DNA of 64,000 nt, taken from assembly GCA_044225555.1 (NCBI GenBank), contig JBGAIM010000001.1, positions 558,001 to 622,000 of the forward strand. The letters are read 5' to 3'. Under the pieces are notes generated by a model that was not told the DNA's origin, did no database searches, and worked only from the letters and a program-made list of their open reading frames with translations. Source of the DNA: JADLHS01 sp044225555. Its GTDB lineage: Bacteria > Verrucomicrobiota > Verrucomicrobiia > Limisphaerales > JADLHS01. Positions 51,201 to 58,787 of the stretch are shown piece by piece; the stretch's first letter is position 1, and each line of letters opens with the position of its first letter. The position numbers were made by a program, and so were the translations under genes.

Positions 51201-51513
51201 ACCGCCCGTTGCCGCCCGCAGCCAACATGCGCGGCCACCAGTCCGTGGCTGGAAAATCTTTGCGGGAGAGGGAAAGTTTTTCGAAATAATCCTCGAGCAG
51301 CAGCCAGGAACGCTGGGAATCCGGACAGGTGGCGAAACTGCGCAGGATGTCCTGGCGTTCGGAGACGGCGTCTTTGGAATCGGATAGTTCGCGCCGCAAA
51401 TCGGCGAAGGCGCCGTAGGTTTGCGAAAGAACTTTGTTGTGGGCGTCGTATTTGGACGTGCTGCCGCCGTGGCGGGACGTTCCGTTTCCATTTTTTACTG
51501 AGCCTTTTGCCAT
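48238..51513 (-). CDS. SWI2/SNF2-family helicase-like ATPase
   Basis: 1091 residues. The N-terminal 600 residues are an unassigned region common to bacterial SNF2 proteins (RapA-like group, not RapA itself). The ATPase core has motif I ILADDMGLGKTLQTLTWL (near residue 650), motif II DEAQFIKNPG (near 750) and TGTPLENRLLDLW. The C-terminal helicase lobe has VFSQFVQMLQLLEKE, LRAAGTGLNLTNASYVVLYD and DRSHRIGQTQTVNAYRL (motif VI). It translocates on duplex DNA and remodels protein-DNA or stalled transcription complexes. No restriction, methylase or defence partner is beside it. It starts 16 bases from the divergent amidohydrolase open frame. Confidence 0.94.
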   Translation of the reverse strand: MAKGSVKNGNGTSRHGGSTSKYDAHNKVLSQTYGAFADLRRELSDSKDAVSERQDILRSFATCPDSQRSWLLLEDYFEKLSLSRKDFPATDWWPRMLAAGGNGRLEELAFLFLRAKRSMPPELSTHANLDRFARAEAAEHEHKLVQELENWLFPAKPPHLDTPRATLRVVCLPQPDEAQPARFRLGVQFHLFRPRTGEKVRTLRDLIDLATRAAHEQELFPPNDWDFIAWLTETHRHRQDGNDTLTLTDAELIHWLARWGHTNRLELVANNQPLQFHGQIAALDPHLENGDKELSFTHKLTMPGGEKVSITEVKFFNQQPPLVLAGNTFYLLRNAPPASVIEHWADKPAVPVRRLSHRLLMHLRRTQTSNGVDWDQLCVAHKAVPQLVFELLDDTVRLRLLAKSFRDGSVWFWTGQEWRPNDNRKRPTDKPEILDDARLDPAMQWLRQLDWFTPEPGLWVGDANENCLGTLAHAWQQRPEGVDFLGNPAFHRLFLHPRRLKPKLIVKGSGIDWLAVSAEWEAEGMKLSKSDLERLASASGRFVKLPNSGWVELDTDAVQSAHEAMADLGVDGLIAAPQKVGMEHVAHLSEDEFTRFADTPEAKALRERVRDFKGVPSTTVPATVQAELRPYQKDGFDFLAHLVQIRLGGILADDMGLGKTLQTLTWLAWLKDRNKKNPKPSLVICPASVLHNWRREAERFVPNLKVLVLESGAARHNLRKQIPEHDIIVTNYALLRRDLEELNKFAFRAVILDEAQFIKNPGAQVTQSVKQLKCEQRLALTGTPLENRLLDLWSIVDFIQPGYLGTQEHFLETYEPKGGEDAESAQRIARRQLSAKLRPLLLRRMKKHVAKDLPDRIEERRDCPLGEEQRKLYLAELRRSRDQIMQAVAEQGLNKSKMHVLAALTRLRQVCCHPQLVGNDSPSGKTETLFELLDSLVAEGQKVLVFSQFVQMLQLLEKECHARNINTHLLTGQTKDRQEVVQAFQADTKACVFLLSLRAAGTGLNLTNASYVVLYDPWWNPAVEAQAIDRSHRIGQTQTVNAYRLIAPGTVEEKIWELQQSKAKTIADVLGEEGFARSLTKNELEYLFSED

Positions 51514-51639
51514 CTGTGATTACAACCCGTGTGTTGGTGTATCATCTCGCCATGGAACGGGGCCTCCGGTCAATCAGAAACAAAAAAATTTTGTGCTGTG
51601 TTGCTCGCGGCCTCTATGCTGCTGTCGGTGTCCGCTCGA

Positions 51640-52626
51640 ATGAATGCGAAATCAGAACCCATCAAACCGATTGACATGCATGTGCATGTCGTCGGCAACG
51701 GCACGGGCGGCACCGGCTGCTGGTTGCGCGTGACCGGCTGGCATCGGCCGCTCGCGGCGTTGATGCTGCGGCATGTCGGCCTGCCCGCCAGTGCGATGGC
51801 CGGCGATCTTGATCGCTTGTTTATCGAACGATTGCTGGAGCAAGTGCGTTCGTCCTCGCTTGGCGCGGCAGTAATCCTAGCCCAGGACGAGGTCCATGAC
51901 GACCAAGGACGCGTGCTGAAGGACGTGGGTTCGTTTTACGTTCCGAATGACTATGTCCTCTCGCTCGCGCGGAAACATCCAGAATTTCTGCCGGCAGTTT
52001 CCATTCACCCGGCGCGACCAGATGCTCTGGAAGAACTGGACCGCTGCCTGGCGGCCGGCGCGGTGCTGATGAAATGCCTCCCGAACTGCCAGAACATCAA
52101 TTGTGGCGACCGGCGCTTCACCAAATTCTGGGAGCGGATGGCGGAAGCGAAGCTGCCGTTGCTCGCTCACACGGGCGGCGAGCATACGCTGCCGGTGGTG
52201 CGACCCGCGTTTGCCGACCCTCGCCTGCTGACGTTGCCATTGGAATGCGGCGTGACGGTCATTGCCGCCCACAGCGGCACTAAGAGCGGGCTGTTCGACC
52301 CGGAATACTTTCACGTTTTCTCCGAGATGACCCGCCGTTTTCAAAATCTTTACGGGGACACCAGCGCTTTCAACGTGCCGATGCGCGGCCGGCACGTGCT
52401 GGACTGCTTGCGCGAGCCGCTGTCCTCTCGGATGGTCCACGGCAGTGATTATCCTGTTCCCGTGAATGGACATTTTGCCTGGGCGAGTGGCTTTGTTTCC
52501 TGGAGAGATTTTCGTCGCTGCCAAGGGATAAAGAACATCTTGGAGCGGGACTATCAATTGAAGCTGGCCATGGGGTTTCCGCCCGAACAGTTCACTCGCA
52601 TCGCTGGTTTGCTGCGCCGATCTTGA
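51640..52626 (+). CDS. Amidohydrolase-superfamily metal-dependent hydrolase
   Basis: 328 residues from the ATG giving MNAKSEPIKPIDMHVHVV. The metal-binding DMHVHVVG (His-x-His) opens the barrel. KCLPNCQNINCGD carries the conserved Lys, LLAHTGGEHT and VIAAHSGT supply further His, and MVHGSDYPVP the final Asp. This is the COG2159 type (decarboxylases and hydrolases). In-frame upstream sequence (KKFCAVLLAASMLLSVSA) resembles a signal peptide, so a GTG at 51529 with export is a real alternative. Substrate unknown; neighbours give no clue. Confidence 0.87.
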   Translation: MNAKSEPIKPIDMHVHVVGNGTGGTGCWLRVTGWHRPLAALMLRHVGLPASAMAGDLDRLFIERLLEQVRSSSLGAAVILAQDEVHDDQGRVLKDVGSFYVPNDYVLSLARKHPEFLPAVSIHPARPDALEELDRCLAAGAVLMKCLPNCQNINCGDRRFTKFWERMAEAKLPLLAHTGGEHTLPVVRPAFADPRLLTLPLECGVTVIAAHSGTKSGLFDPEYFHVFSEMTRRFQNLYGDTSAFNVPMRGRHVLDCLREPLSSRMVHGSDYPVPVNGHFAWASGFVSWRDFRRCQGIKNILERDYQLKLAMGFPPEQFTRIAGLLRRS

Positions 52627-52998
52627 TCGGGCGTACCGGTACAAAAAACCGGGCCAAACAGTCAGGGGGTGACCGAGAGGCCCGGGGAATTTTCGAATGG
52701 TACTTCAGTAGGTTACCGGAGAACTCCGACAGGCACTTGTACCGAGTCACCTGCCGGAAAACCTAAAATCTGTTCAAAGAGCGTGGCCTAAGCCAAAATT
52801 ATTTCTGCTAACTGGCGATAGTTAATCATAGGGCTGTATCAGTGTCAAACATTCTGCATAGGTATAAGCTGACTTCGGGGCGGGTATTAGGTTGATGATG
52901 TCTTTGAGCGGCATTTTTGCAGCTTTCCCGCCCAAAACGAGAAAGGCGGGCTGTTGCCAGCCCGCCTGTCGCTATGCCGATTTTGCTATCGGACGGAA
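52627..52998. other. Gene-free stretch between amidohydrolase and rpsA with nested inverted repeats
   Basis: 372 bases without a credible gene. On the plus strand CCGGGCC (52649-52655) can pair with GGCCCGG (52679-52685). A second structure has AGGTT/AACCT (52710/52760), CCGG/CCGG (52716/52754) and CAGG/CCTG (52730/52750) nested in order. The right end holds the rpsA terminator. Structured-RNA function is possible but unsupported. Confidence 0.3.
52931..52967 (-). terminator. Rho-independent terminator of rpsA
   Basis: A perfect 10-bp stem, AGGCGGGCTG (52944-52953) with CAGCCCGCCT (52958-52967), and a 4-base loop lie about 30 bases after the rpsA stop. On the minus strand the stem is followed by TTTCTCGTTTT, a T-rich run, as expected for an intrinsic terminator. 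Confidence 0.85.
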
Positions 52999-54678
52999 TT
53001 ACTTGGTGTCTTCGGCTCGCGCTTCGTCGGCGGCGTCGAAGGCATGTTGCAAGGCCACAAGGTCCTCGCCGGGCTTGAGTGCGTCGAGCACAGCCTGTTC
53101 AGCCTTGAGCTGCTCGGGCGAATAGTTCGCCGCTTTGATGGACAGACCGATGCGACGGTCGCCCTTGTCAATCTTGATGACGCGTGCGTTGACTTCCTGG
53201 CCGGCCTTGAGCACGTTCTTGATCTTGTCCACCCGCTCCTCGCTAATCTGCGAGATGTGCACGAGGCCATCAATGTCATGCTTCAAGCCGACGAACGCGC
53301 CGAAGCTTGCCAGCTTGGTGACTTGACCGACAACCAGATCGCCAACTTTGTAAAGCTGGTCAATCTGATCCCACGGATCCTGCGAGAGCTGCTTCACGCC
53401 CACCGCAATGCGTTGGTTGGTCTTGTCCACTTCCAGCACTTGCGCCTCGACTTCGTCGCCCTTCTTGAACACTTCGCTCGGGTGATTGATCTTGCGCGTC
53501 CACGAAATGTCGGACACGTGAATCATCCCGTCCAAACCTTCCTCCAACTCGATGAACGCACCGTAGCTGGTGAGATTGCGAATCTTGCCTTTGACGTGGG
53601 TGCCCGGCGGATATTTCTGTTCGGCGGTGTCCCACGGATTGGATTCCAATTGGCGGATGCCGAGGGAAATCTTCTGCTCGTCGCGATTGATGCCGAGCAC
53701 GATGGCTTCGAGTTCTTGATCCTGCTTGAGGATGTCGCTGGGCTTCGCCACTCGCTTGGTCCAGGAAAGCTCGGTAACGTGGACGAGGCCTTCGACGCCG
53801 GGTTCGAGTTCCACAAACGCACCGTAAGGCACGAGGTTGACCACCTTGCCTTTGACCTTGGTACCGACGGGATACTTCGCTTCGATGTTCGCCCAGGGAT
53901 TGGCCATCTTCTGCTTGAGGCCAAGGCTCACGCGTTCTTTTTCCTTGTTCACGTCTAGAACAACCACATCAATGTCCTGACCCACCTTGAGCACTTCGGA
54001 CGGATGACCCACGCGACCCCAGCTCATGTCCGTGATGTGCAGCAAACCGTCAATGCCGTTGAGATCAATGAACGCGCCGAAGTCGGTGATGTTCTTCACC
54101 GTGCCCTTGCGAATGTCGCCGGGCACCATTTCGGCCAGTAACTTCTGGCGGCGATCCGTGCGCTCGGCTTCGATGAGTTCGCGGCGGGAGAGAACGATGT
54201 TCTGCCGCTCCTGATTGATTTTGACGACCTTGAACTCGTAGGTGTTGCCCACGAACTGCGCGAGATTCTTGGGCGTAATGACGTCAATCTGTGACGCGGG
54301 CAGGAATGCCTCGACGCCGATGTTGACGACCAAGCCGCCTTTGACCACGGACTTGACCTTGCCGGCAATGCGACCGCCTTCGTTGCAAATGGTGAGAATC
54401 TTGTCCCAGTTCTGTTTGAACTCGGCCTTCTCCTTCGAAAGGATGACCATGCCTTCCTTGTCTTCGAGCTTTTCGATCAGCACATCCACTTCGTCGCCGA
54501 CCTTGACGGTTTTGATGTCGTCGAACTCGGCGCCGGAGACGACGCCTTCACTCTTGTAACCAATATCGACCAACGCTTCCTTGTTGCGGATTTCGATGAT
54601 GCGACCTTTGACAATTTCACCTGCGGCAAAGCGGATGGGCGCGGCGCTCTGCTTCAGGGCTTCTTCCATGGTGAGCAT
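52999..54678 (-). CDS. rpsA: 30S ribosomal protein S1
   Basis: 559 residues, nearly the length of the E. coli protein (557), with six S1 (OB-fold) domains. Examples are GRIIEIRNKEALVDIGYKSEG in the first, KGTVKNITDFGAFIDLNGIDG in the third, KGKVVNLVPYGAFVELEPGV in the fourth and VVGQVTKLASFGAFVGLKHDI in the sixth. It brings mRNA to the ribosome. The start is the ATG at 54678 or a second one three codons later. The gene is transcribed alone, with a strong terminator. Its 268-base leader may carry autoregulation by S1, but no known element is visible. Confidence 0.97.
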   Translation of the reverse strand: MLTMEEALKQSAAPIRFAAGEIVKGRIIEIRNKEALVDIGYKSEGVVSGAEFDDIKTVKVGDEVDVLIEKLEDKEGMVILSKEKAEFKQNWDKILTICNEGGRIAGKVKSVVKGGLVVNIGVEAFLPASQIDVITPKNLAQFVGNTYEFKVVKINQERQNIVLSRRELIEAERTDRRQKLLAEMVPGDIRKGTVKNITDFGAFIDLNGIDGLLHITDMSWGRVGHPSEVLKVGQDIDVVVLDVNKEKERVSLGLKQKMANPWANIEAKYPVGTKVKGKVVNLVPYGAFVELEPGVEGLVHVTELSWTKRVAKPSDILKQDQELEAIVLGINRDEQKISLGIRQLESNPWDTAEQKYPPGTHVKGKIRNLTSYGAFIELEEGLDGMIHVSDISWTRKINHPSEVFKKGDEVEAQVLEVDKTNQRIAVGVKQLSQDPWDQIDQLYKVGDLVVGQVTKLASFGAFVGLKHDIDGLVHISQISEERVDKIKNVLKAGQEVNARVIKIDKGDRRIGLSIKAANYSPEQLKAEQAVLDALKPGEDLVALQHAFDAADEARAEDTK

Positions 54679-54946
54679 AACTATTCTATGAACTGAACGG
54701 TGGGGCTAGGTCGGGACACACGTCCCCGGCGAAGCTCCATTGCCTAACGGACTGACCGACGTTGCGGGGCAACGGAGGTTGAAGGTTAGGTTGATTGTTT
54801 AACTGTCTTTTCTCAGCCTCAACGAACAGCCGCACACGCGGCGTTCAGGCAGTGTGGAGGATAAGCAAATCCCGAACGGAAGCAAGCTGTTTTTGGGCGA
54901 ATTCCCGGCCTTTACGCGGTTCCTGGACAGGGATACTTTCGCCGTC

Positions 54947-55828
54947 ATGGCTCTGGGATCAGATGATTCGAACCAGAACCCTTCGCCAGGACCACAGGGG
55001 AAGGTGACGCTCAAAGTCTTTTCGGAAGTAATCCCCGCTGAATCGGCCGCCAGCCTCCTCAAAGCCAATGGAATCTCGTGCTGGTTGCAGGCAGACGATT
55101 GCGGTGGAATGCTCTCAGCCCTCGACTCCGCACAGGGCGTAAAACTAGTGGTCAACCCAGCCGACGCCGAAACGGCCAGGGCCCTGCTCGCAGCGATGCC
55201 GGATGCCGCGGCCTTCGAGGCAATGGTCAATTCCGCTCCAACCAGCGAAGCCTCGCCACTTCCCAGGTCTGGGGTACTGATTGTCGCACTGCTTCAGATC
55301 GGCGGCGGTGCCGTTGCCGGCATTCTCCTCTGTCTGCTATATCGATGGACCTCGAACCTTGGCACTCGATCATATCCTTACGATACCAACGGCGATGGAC
55401 GGGCGGACGAAAACTGGATCTTCCACGACGGTTATCTCGTTGAAGAGACACTTGATCGGAACTTCGACGGTCAACTTGACGGGTGGTACAAGTTCGACCG
55501 GAACTCGCGACGGCTCGACTCGACAGCGGACGACAACTTCGATGGGGTTGTTGACACTTGGTGGCGTTACACAAACGGGGTACTCGTCGCTTCCCGTGAA
55601 GACACTGATTTCAACGGCACGCCCGATGTTACCTATTCCTTTAAATACGATATCCTCACCAAAGCCGATTGGCAGCCCAACGGGACCAACATCGTGACCC
55701 TCCGCCAAATCTACCGCCACGGAGTGTTGATTGAAGAACAGCGCGACACGAACTGGGACGGCACGTTCGACTTCACCGTCCGCTACGACGCCTTCCAGAA
55801 TCGCATCGCCACGAACGCGACCCGTTGA
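54947..55828 (+). CDS. DUF2007-type protein with one membrane helix and EF-hand-like repeats
   Basis: 293 residues from the ATG giving MALGSDDSNQNPSPGP. Residues 18-85 look like DUF2007 (VTLKVFSEVIPAESAASLLKANGI, GVKLVVNPADAETARALLAAMP), a small cytosolic domain of signalling-like proteins. One membrane helix follows near residues 105-128 (SGVLIVALLQIGGGAVAGILLCLLY). The rest has five acidic loops of type D-x-N-x-D-G-x-x-D: DTNGDGRADE, DRNFDGQLDG, DDNFDGVVDT, DTDFNGTPDV and DTNWDGTFDF, spaced about 25 residues apart. These should bind calcium outside the membrane. A cytosolic DUF2007 joined to an external calcium-binding repeat is unusual. Function unknown. Confidence 0.78.
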   Translation: MALGSDDSNQNPSPGPQGKVTLKVFSEVIPAESAASLLKANGISCWLQADDCGGMLSALDSAQGVKLVVNPADAETARALLAAMPDAAAFEAMVNSAPTSEASPLPRSGVLIVALLQIGGGAVAGILLCLLYRWTSNLGTRSYPYDTNGDGRADENWIFHDGYLVEETLDRNFDGQLDGWYKFDRNSRRLDSTADDNFDGVVDTWWRYTNGVLVASREDTDFNGTPDVTYSFKYDILTKADWQPNGTNIVTLRQIYRHGVLIEEQRDTNWDGTFDFTVRYDAFQNRIATNATR

Positions 55829-55852
55829 ACCATCGCGGCAGGGCGGAGCCGC

Positions 55853-57940
55853 TCACACCACTTCCACCGGACACTTCGGCAACGCGTCGAGAAACGACTG
55901 GCCGTATTGCTTGGCGAGAATGCGATTGTCCAATACCACGATGATCCCGGTGTCAGTCTTCGTTCGAATCAACCGCCCCACGCCCTGACGGAATTTCAAA
56001 ATCGCCTCGGGCAGTGAGAATTCGCTGAATGAATTTCCGCCGCGCGCCTCGATGGCCTCAATCCGCGCCTCAATGAGCGGATGATCCGGCACGGCGAATG
56101 GCAGTCGTGTGATGATAACATTGCTCAACGCCTCGCCCGGCACATCCACGCCCTGCCAAAAACTGTCCGTGCCAAACAGCACCGAGTCCGTGTCGTCCTT
56201 GAACTTCTCCAGCATCGTCGAGCGCGGCGTGCCGGTGCCTTGAATGAAACAGGCCACGCCCAGCTTGTCGAAGAACGGCTGCATCCGCTCGCCCAACTCC
56301 TGCATGAGCTTGTAATTCGTGAACAACACAAACGCCTTGCCGTGCGTCTGCTTGATGAAATGTCCTATCCAGTGTTCGAGCGCCTCAGCATAGCCCGCCT
56401 CGCGCGGGTCGGGCATTTTCTTCACGGCAAACAATTTCATCTGCCGCTCGTAATCGAACGGCGTCCCCACTTGCAACATCGTGGCCGACTCCGCGCCCAC
56501 GCGCTTTGCAAAGTAATTCAAACCGTTTTGCGTCTTGGTATTCGTGGCCAACGTCGCGCTGGTCATCACGATGCTGGTGTCACTCTCGAACAAGCGCCGG
56601 CGCAAATAATCCGCCACGTCCACCGGCGCGGCGTTGAGCGCGAGACTTTTCTGCGCTTTACCCGTTCGCTCGACCCAATAGACGTGATCCTCCGCGTGTT
56701 GCCCCAGAAATTCCGCCACCTCCACCTTCAACTCACCCAGCCGCCGGTTGCACTCGATCAATTCCTGTCCAATGTCCTTGTCATCGCTGAGTTTGATCAG
56801 TTCGCTCACGGCTTCGCGCAATCGCTGAATCGGCAGCGTGACATTATCCTGCACCAACTCCGCGCGCCGGATGCGCAATTCGGTCCACTTGCGCTCCCGG
56901 CGTTTTGCGCCCTCGGCTGAACCGAAGCGGGATTTACCAACCTCCTGGCTCAGTTCATCACACGCCGCCTCCACGTTCTCGAAGAATTTGTCCGACTCGC
57001 TCAAGATGTCGGCGACGAGCTTTACCGCATTCCCTTTGCGCAACGTCGCGAGCAGCCCCTTCTCTGTGCGCGGATTCCACAACCGGTTCAGCGCGTATCT
57101 CACCTGCCCGCTCGACACACTCAAGCCGATGTGCCGCGACGCCACGCTTTCCATCGTGTGCGCCTCGTCGAAGATGACGAAGTCGTTCTTGAACAGAATG
57201 CCGCCCTCCTGTTCTTCGTTCACGCCGCCGAGCAGTGTGAAGAATAAGGTGTGATTCAACACCAGCACGTCTGACGACAAAATCCGGTTGCGCGCCCTTT
57301 GAAAGAAACAAATCCCGTGGTCCTTCCCGAAGTCCGATTGGTAACCGCAAATCTTCGGCGAACACAGCCCGCGCTCGGAACACACCTGCCCCCACACCTT
57401 CGGGTCGGGTTCGATCTCAAAGTCCGACAAACTGCCGTCCTTGGTTTCCTTCGACCACGCGTAGATGCGCTGCAATTCCTCGGCCTCGGACGAGGTGAAC
57501 AAGTTGCCACTCTGTTGCACCGCCTTTTGCAACCGGCGCGTGCAGAGATAATTCGCGCGGCCCTTGAGCATTGTGAAATTGAACTTCACCGGCACGGGCA
57601 ACGATCCCAGCACCGCAGCCAGCATGGGCAGGTCTTTCTCCGTGAGCTGCTCCTGCAAATTGATCGTGTGCGTGGAGATGACCGCCTTTTTCCTTTCCGC
57701 GAGCGCGAACAAGATCGCGGGAATGAGATACGCCAGCGATTTGCCGACCCCCGTGCCCGCCTCAACCGCGAGATGCTCGCGAGTCTGCAACGCCCGCGCC
57801 ACCGCCACCGCCATTTCCTGTTGTTGCGGACGGAACTCGAAGTTGCTCGCCTTGGAAAGAATTCCGCTCGGCGAAAAAATCTCCTCCACCCGCGCGATCA
57901 GTTCCGCGCCGGCGGGTTGGGGTTCAACCACTGAAATCAT
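55853..57940 (-). CDS. dinG: DinG-type ATP-dependent DNA helicase (XPD-like)
   Basis: 695 residues. Walker A VEAGTGVGKSLAYLIPAI (near residue 62) and DEAH box VIFDEAHTMES (near 256) are present. The Fe-S cluster cysteines fall in the region CTRRLQK ... CSERGLCSPKICGY ... GICFFQRARNRI. Motifs V and VI appear in GTDSFWQGVDVPGEALSNVII and RQGVGRLIRTKTDTG. This 5'-3' helicase of the XPD/DinG group resolves R-loops and G-quadruplexes and acts in replication-transcription conflict. It converges on the EF-hand protein. Start ATG is clear. Confidence 0.94.
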   Translation of the reverse strand: MISVVEPQPAGAELIARVEEIFSPSGILSKASNFEFRPQQQEMAVAVARALQTREHLAVEAGTGVGKSLAYLIPAILFALAERKKAVISTHTINLQEQLTEKDLPMLAAVLGSLPVPVKFNFTMLKGRANYLCTRRLQKAVQQSGNLFTSSEAEELQRIYAWSKETKDGSLSDFEIEPDPKVWGQVCSERGLCSPKICGYQSDFGKDHGICFFQRARNRILSSDVLVLNHTLFFTLLGGVNEEQEGGILFKNDFVIFDEAHTMESVASRHIGLSVSSGQVRYALNRLWNPRTEKGLLATLRKGNAVKLVADILSESDKFFENVEAACDELSQEVGKSRFGSAEGAKRRERKWTELRIRRAELVQDNVTLPIQRLREAVSELIKLSDDKDIGQELIECNRRLGELKVEVAEFLGQHAEDHVYWVERTGKAQKSLALNAAPVDVADYLRRRLFESDTSIVMTSATLATNTKTQNGLNYFAKRVGAESATMLQVGTPFDYERQMKLFAVKKMPDPREAGYAEALEHWIGHFIKQTHGKAFVLFTNYKLMQELGERMQPFFDKLGVACFIQGTGTPRSTMLEKFKDDTDSVLFGTDSFWQGVDVPGEALSNVIITRLPFAVPDHPLIEARIEAIEARGGNSFSEFSLPEAILKFRQGVGRLIRTKTDTGIIVVLDNRILAKQYGQSFLDALPKCPVEVV

Positions 57941-58014
57941 CGGCCCGGAATATGGACTGATTCCGTTTCCTCAATCCAACCAAAAGCAGCTTCGAACCCA
58001 ACCGCTCTGTTCCG

Positions 58015-58767
58015 TCACGCCGGCTCCGCACCGATCAATTGACCATCATAGCGGAGGCCGACGCGTTCGCCCGGCTTGAGCACGAGGAACTCCTGTTCCG
58101 TCCATTCGCCGTCCACCAGCTGCCGCAGCCAGCCGAGGTCACCGGGAAGTTTCTCAAACGCCCAGCCTTGTTGTTTGGCAATTTCGCCGGCTCTGCGCTC
58201 GCGCTGCTTTCCGTCGGCGACGGGCGTGGCAATGTAGGCGAGTCGTTTGTACAGCCGGGTGAGACTGCCCAGTTCTTTCATCAGAAACTCCGCGTTCTCT
58301 TCGCCATAGCGTTCGACCAGTTCGGCCTTGCTTGCCGATAGTCCGCCCTGACTCCCGGCAGCGAGCGGACGCAACGTGCGATCAGCGGGCAGGTGTTCAA
58401 TCCAGCCGGCACTCTGGAAATACGTTCCGGCCTCCTTGTCCAGTTCAGCGAGATAACGCTTCGTGCTGCCGAGCAGAATCCCCAGGCAATCATGCGCGCG
58501 CGGAATCACGACTGGCAGCCCCCGCGCCATCAGTCCGACCAAACCGCGGTTGCACAGGCCGTAGCCAATCGCGATCGCGTCCCTCGCGGCGGCGGGTACG
58601 GCATCCACGGCTTGCTGCAAGGCTGCGCGCAAGTGTTCGCCCGGTTTCTCGTGCAATCCCATTTCCAAATACTGAATCTGCAAGTCGGTCCTTGCACTCG
58701 GGGCAATGACCTCGAGTTCGCGCTCAAAAACGCGGCAGGAAACCAGATGCAGGCGTAATCGGCTCAT
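58015..58767 (-). CDS. DUF1638 protein
   Basis: 250 residues from the ATG giving MSRLRLHLVSCRVFERELEV. DUF1638 features are the Cys in LVSCRVFERE, YGLCNRGLVGLMARGLPVVIPRAHDCLGILLGS and the Cys/His-rich potential metal-binding set it contains. The family has no proven function but is often encoded with corrinoid and UroD-like methyltransferase genes, as here. It is the last gene of the operon, 20 bases after a UroD-family gene, and may help in corrinoid loading or methyl transfer. That role is inference from context. Confidence 0.87.
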   Translation of the reverse strand: MSRLRLHLVSCRVFERELEVIAPSARTDLQIQYLEMGLHEKPGEHLRAALQQAVDAVPAAARDAIAIGYGLCNRGLVGLMARGLPVVIPRAHDCLGILLGSTKRYLAELDKEAGTYFQSAGWIEHLPADRTLRPLAAGSQGGLSASKAELVERYGEENAEFLMKELGSLTRLYKRLAYIATPVADGKQRERRAGEIAKQQGWAFEKLPGDLGWLRQLVDGEWTEQEFLVLKPGERVGLRYDGQLIGAEPA

Positions 58768-58787
58768 GCTGTCGTCATGTTTTGCGT

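Noticed and set aside
48769..51387. 872-codon open frame on the plus strand opposite the SNF2 gene
   Set aside because: It mirrors the minus-strand gene, has no recognisable domain and the SNF2 motifs are unambiguous. Similar long antisense frames at 44654-47074 and 13413-14780 are shadows for the same reason.
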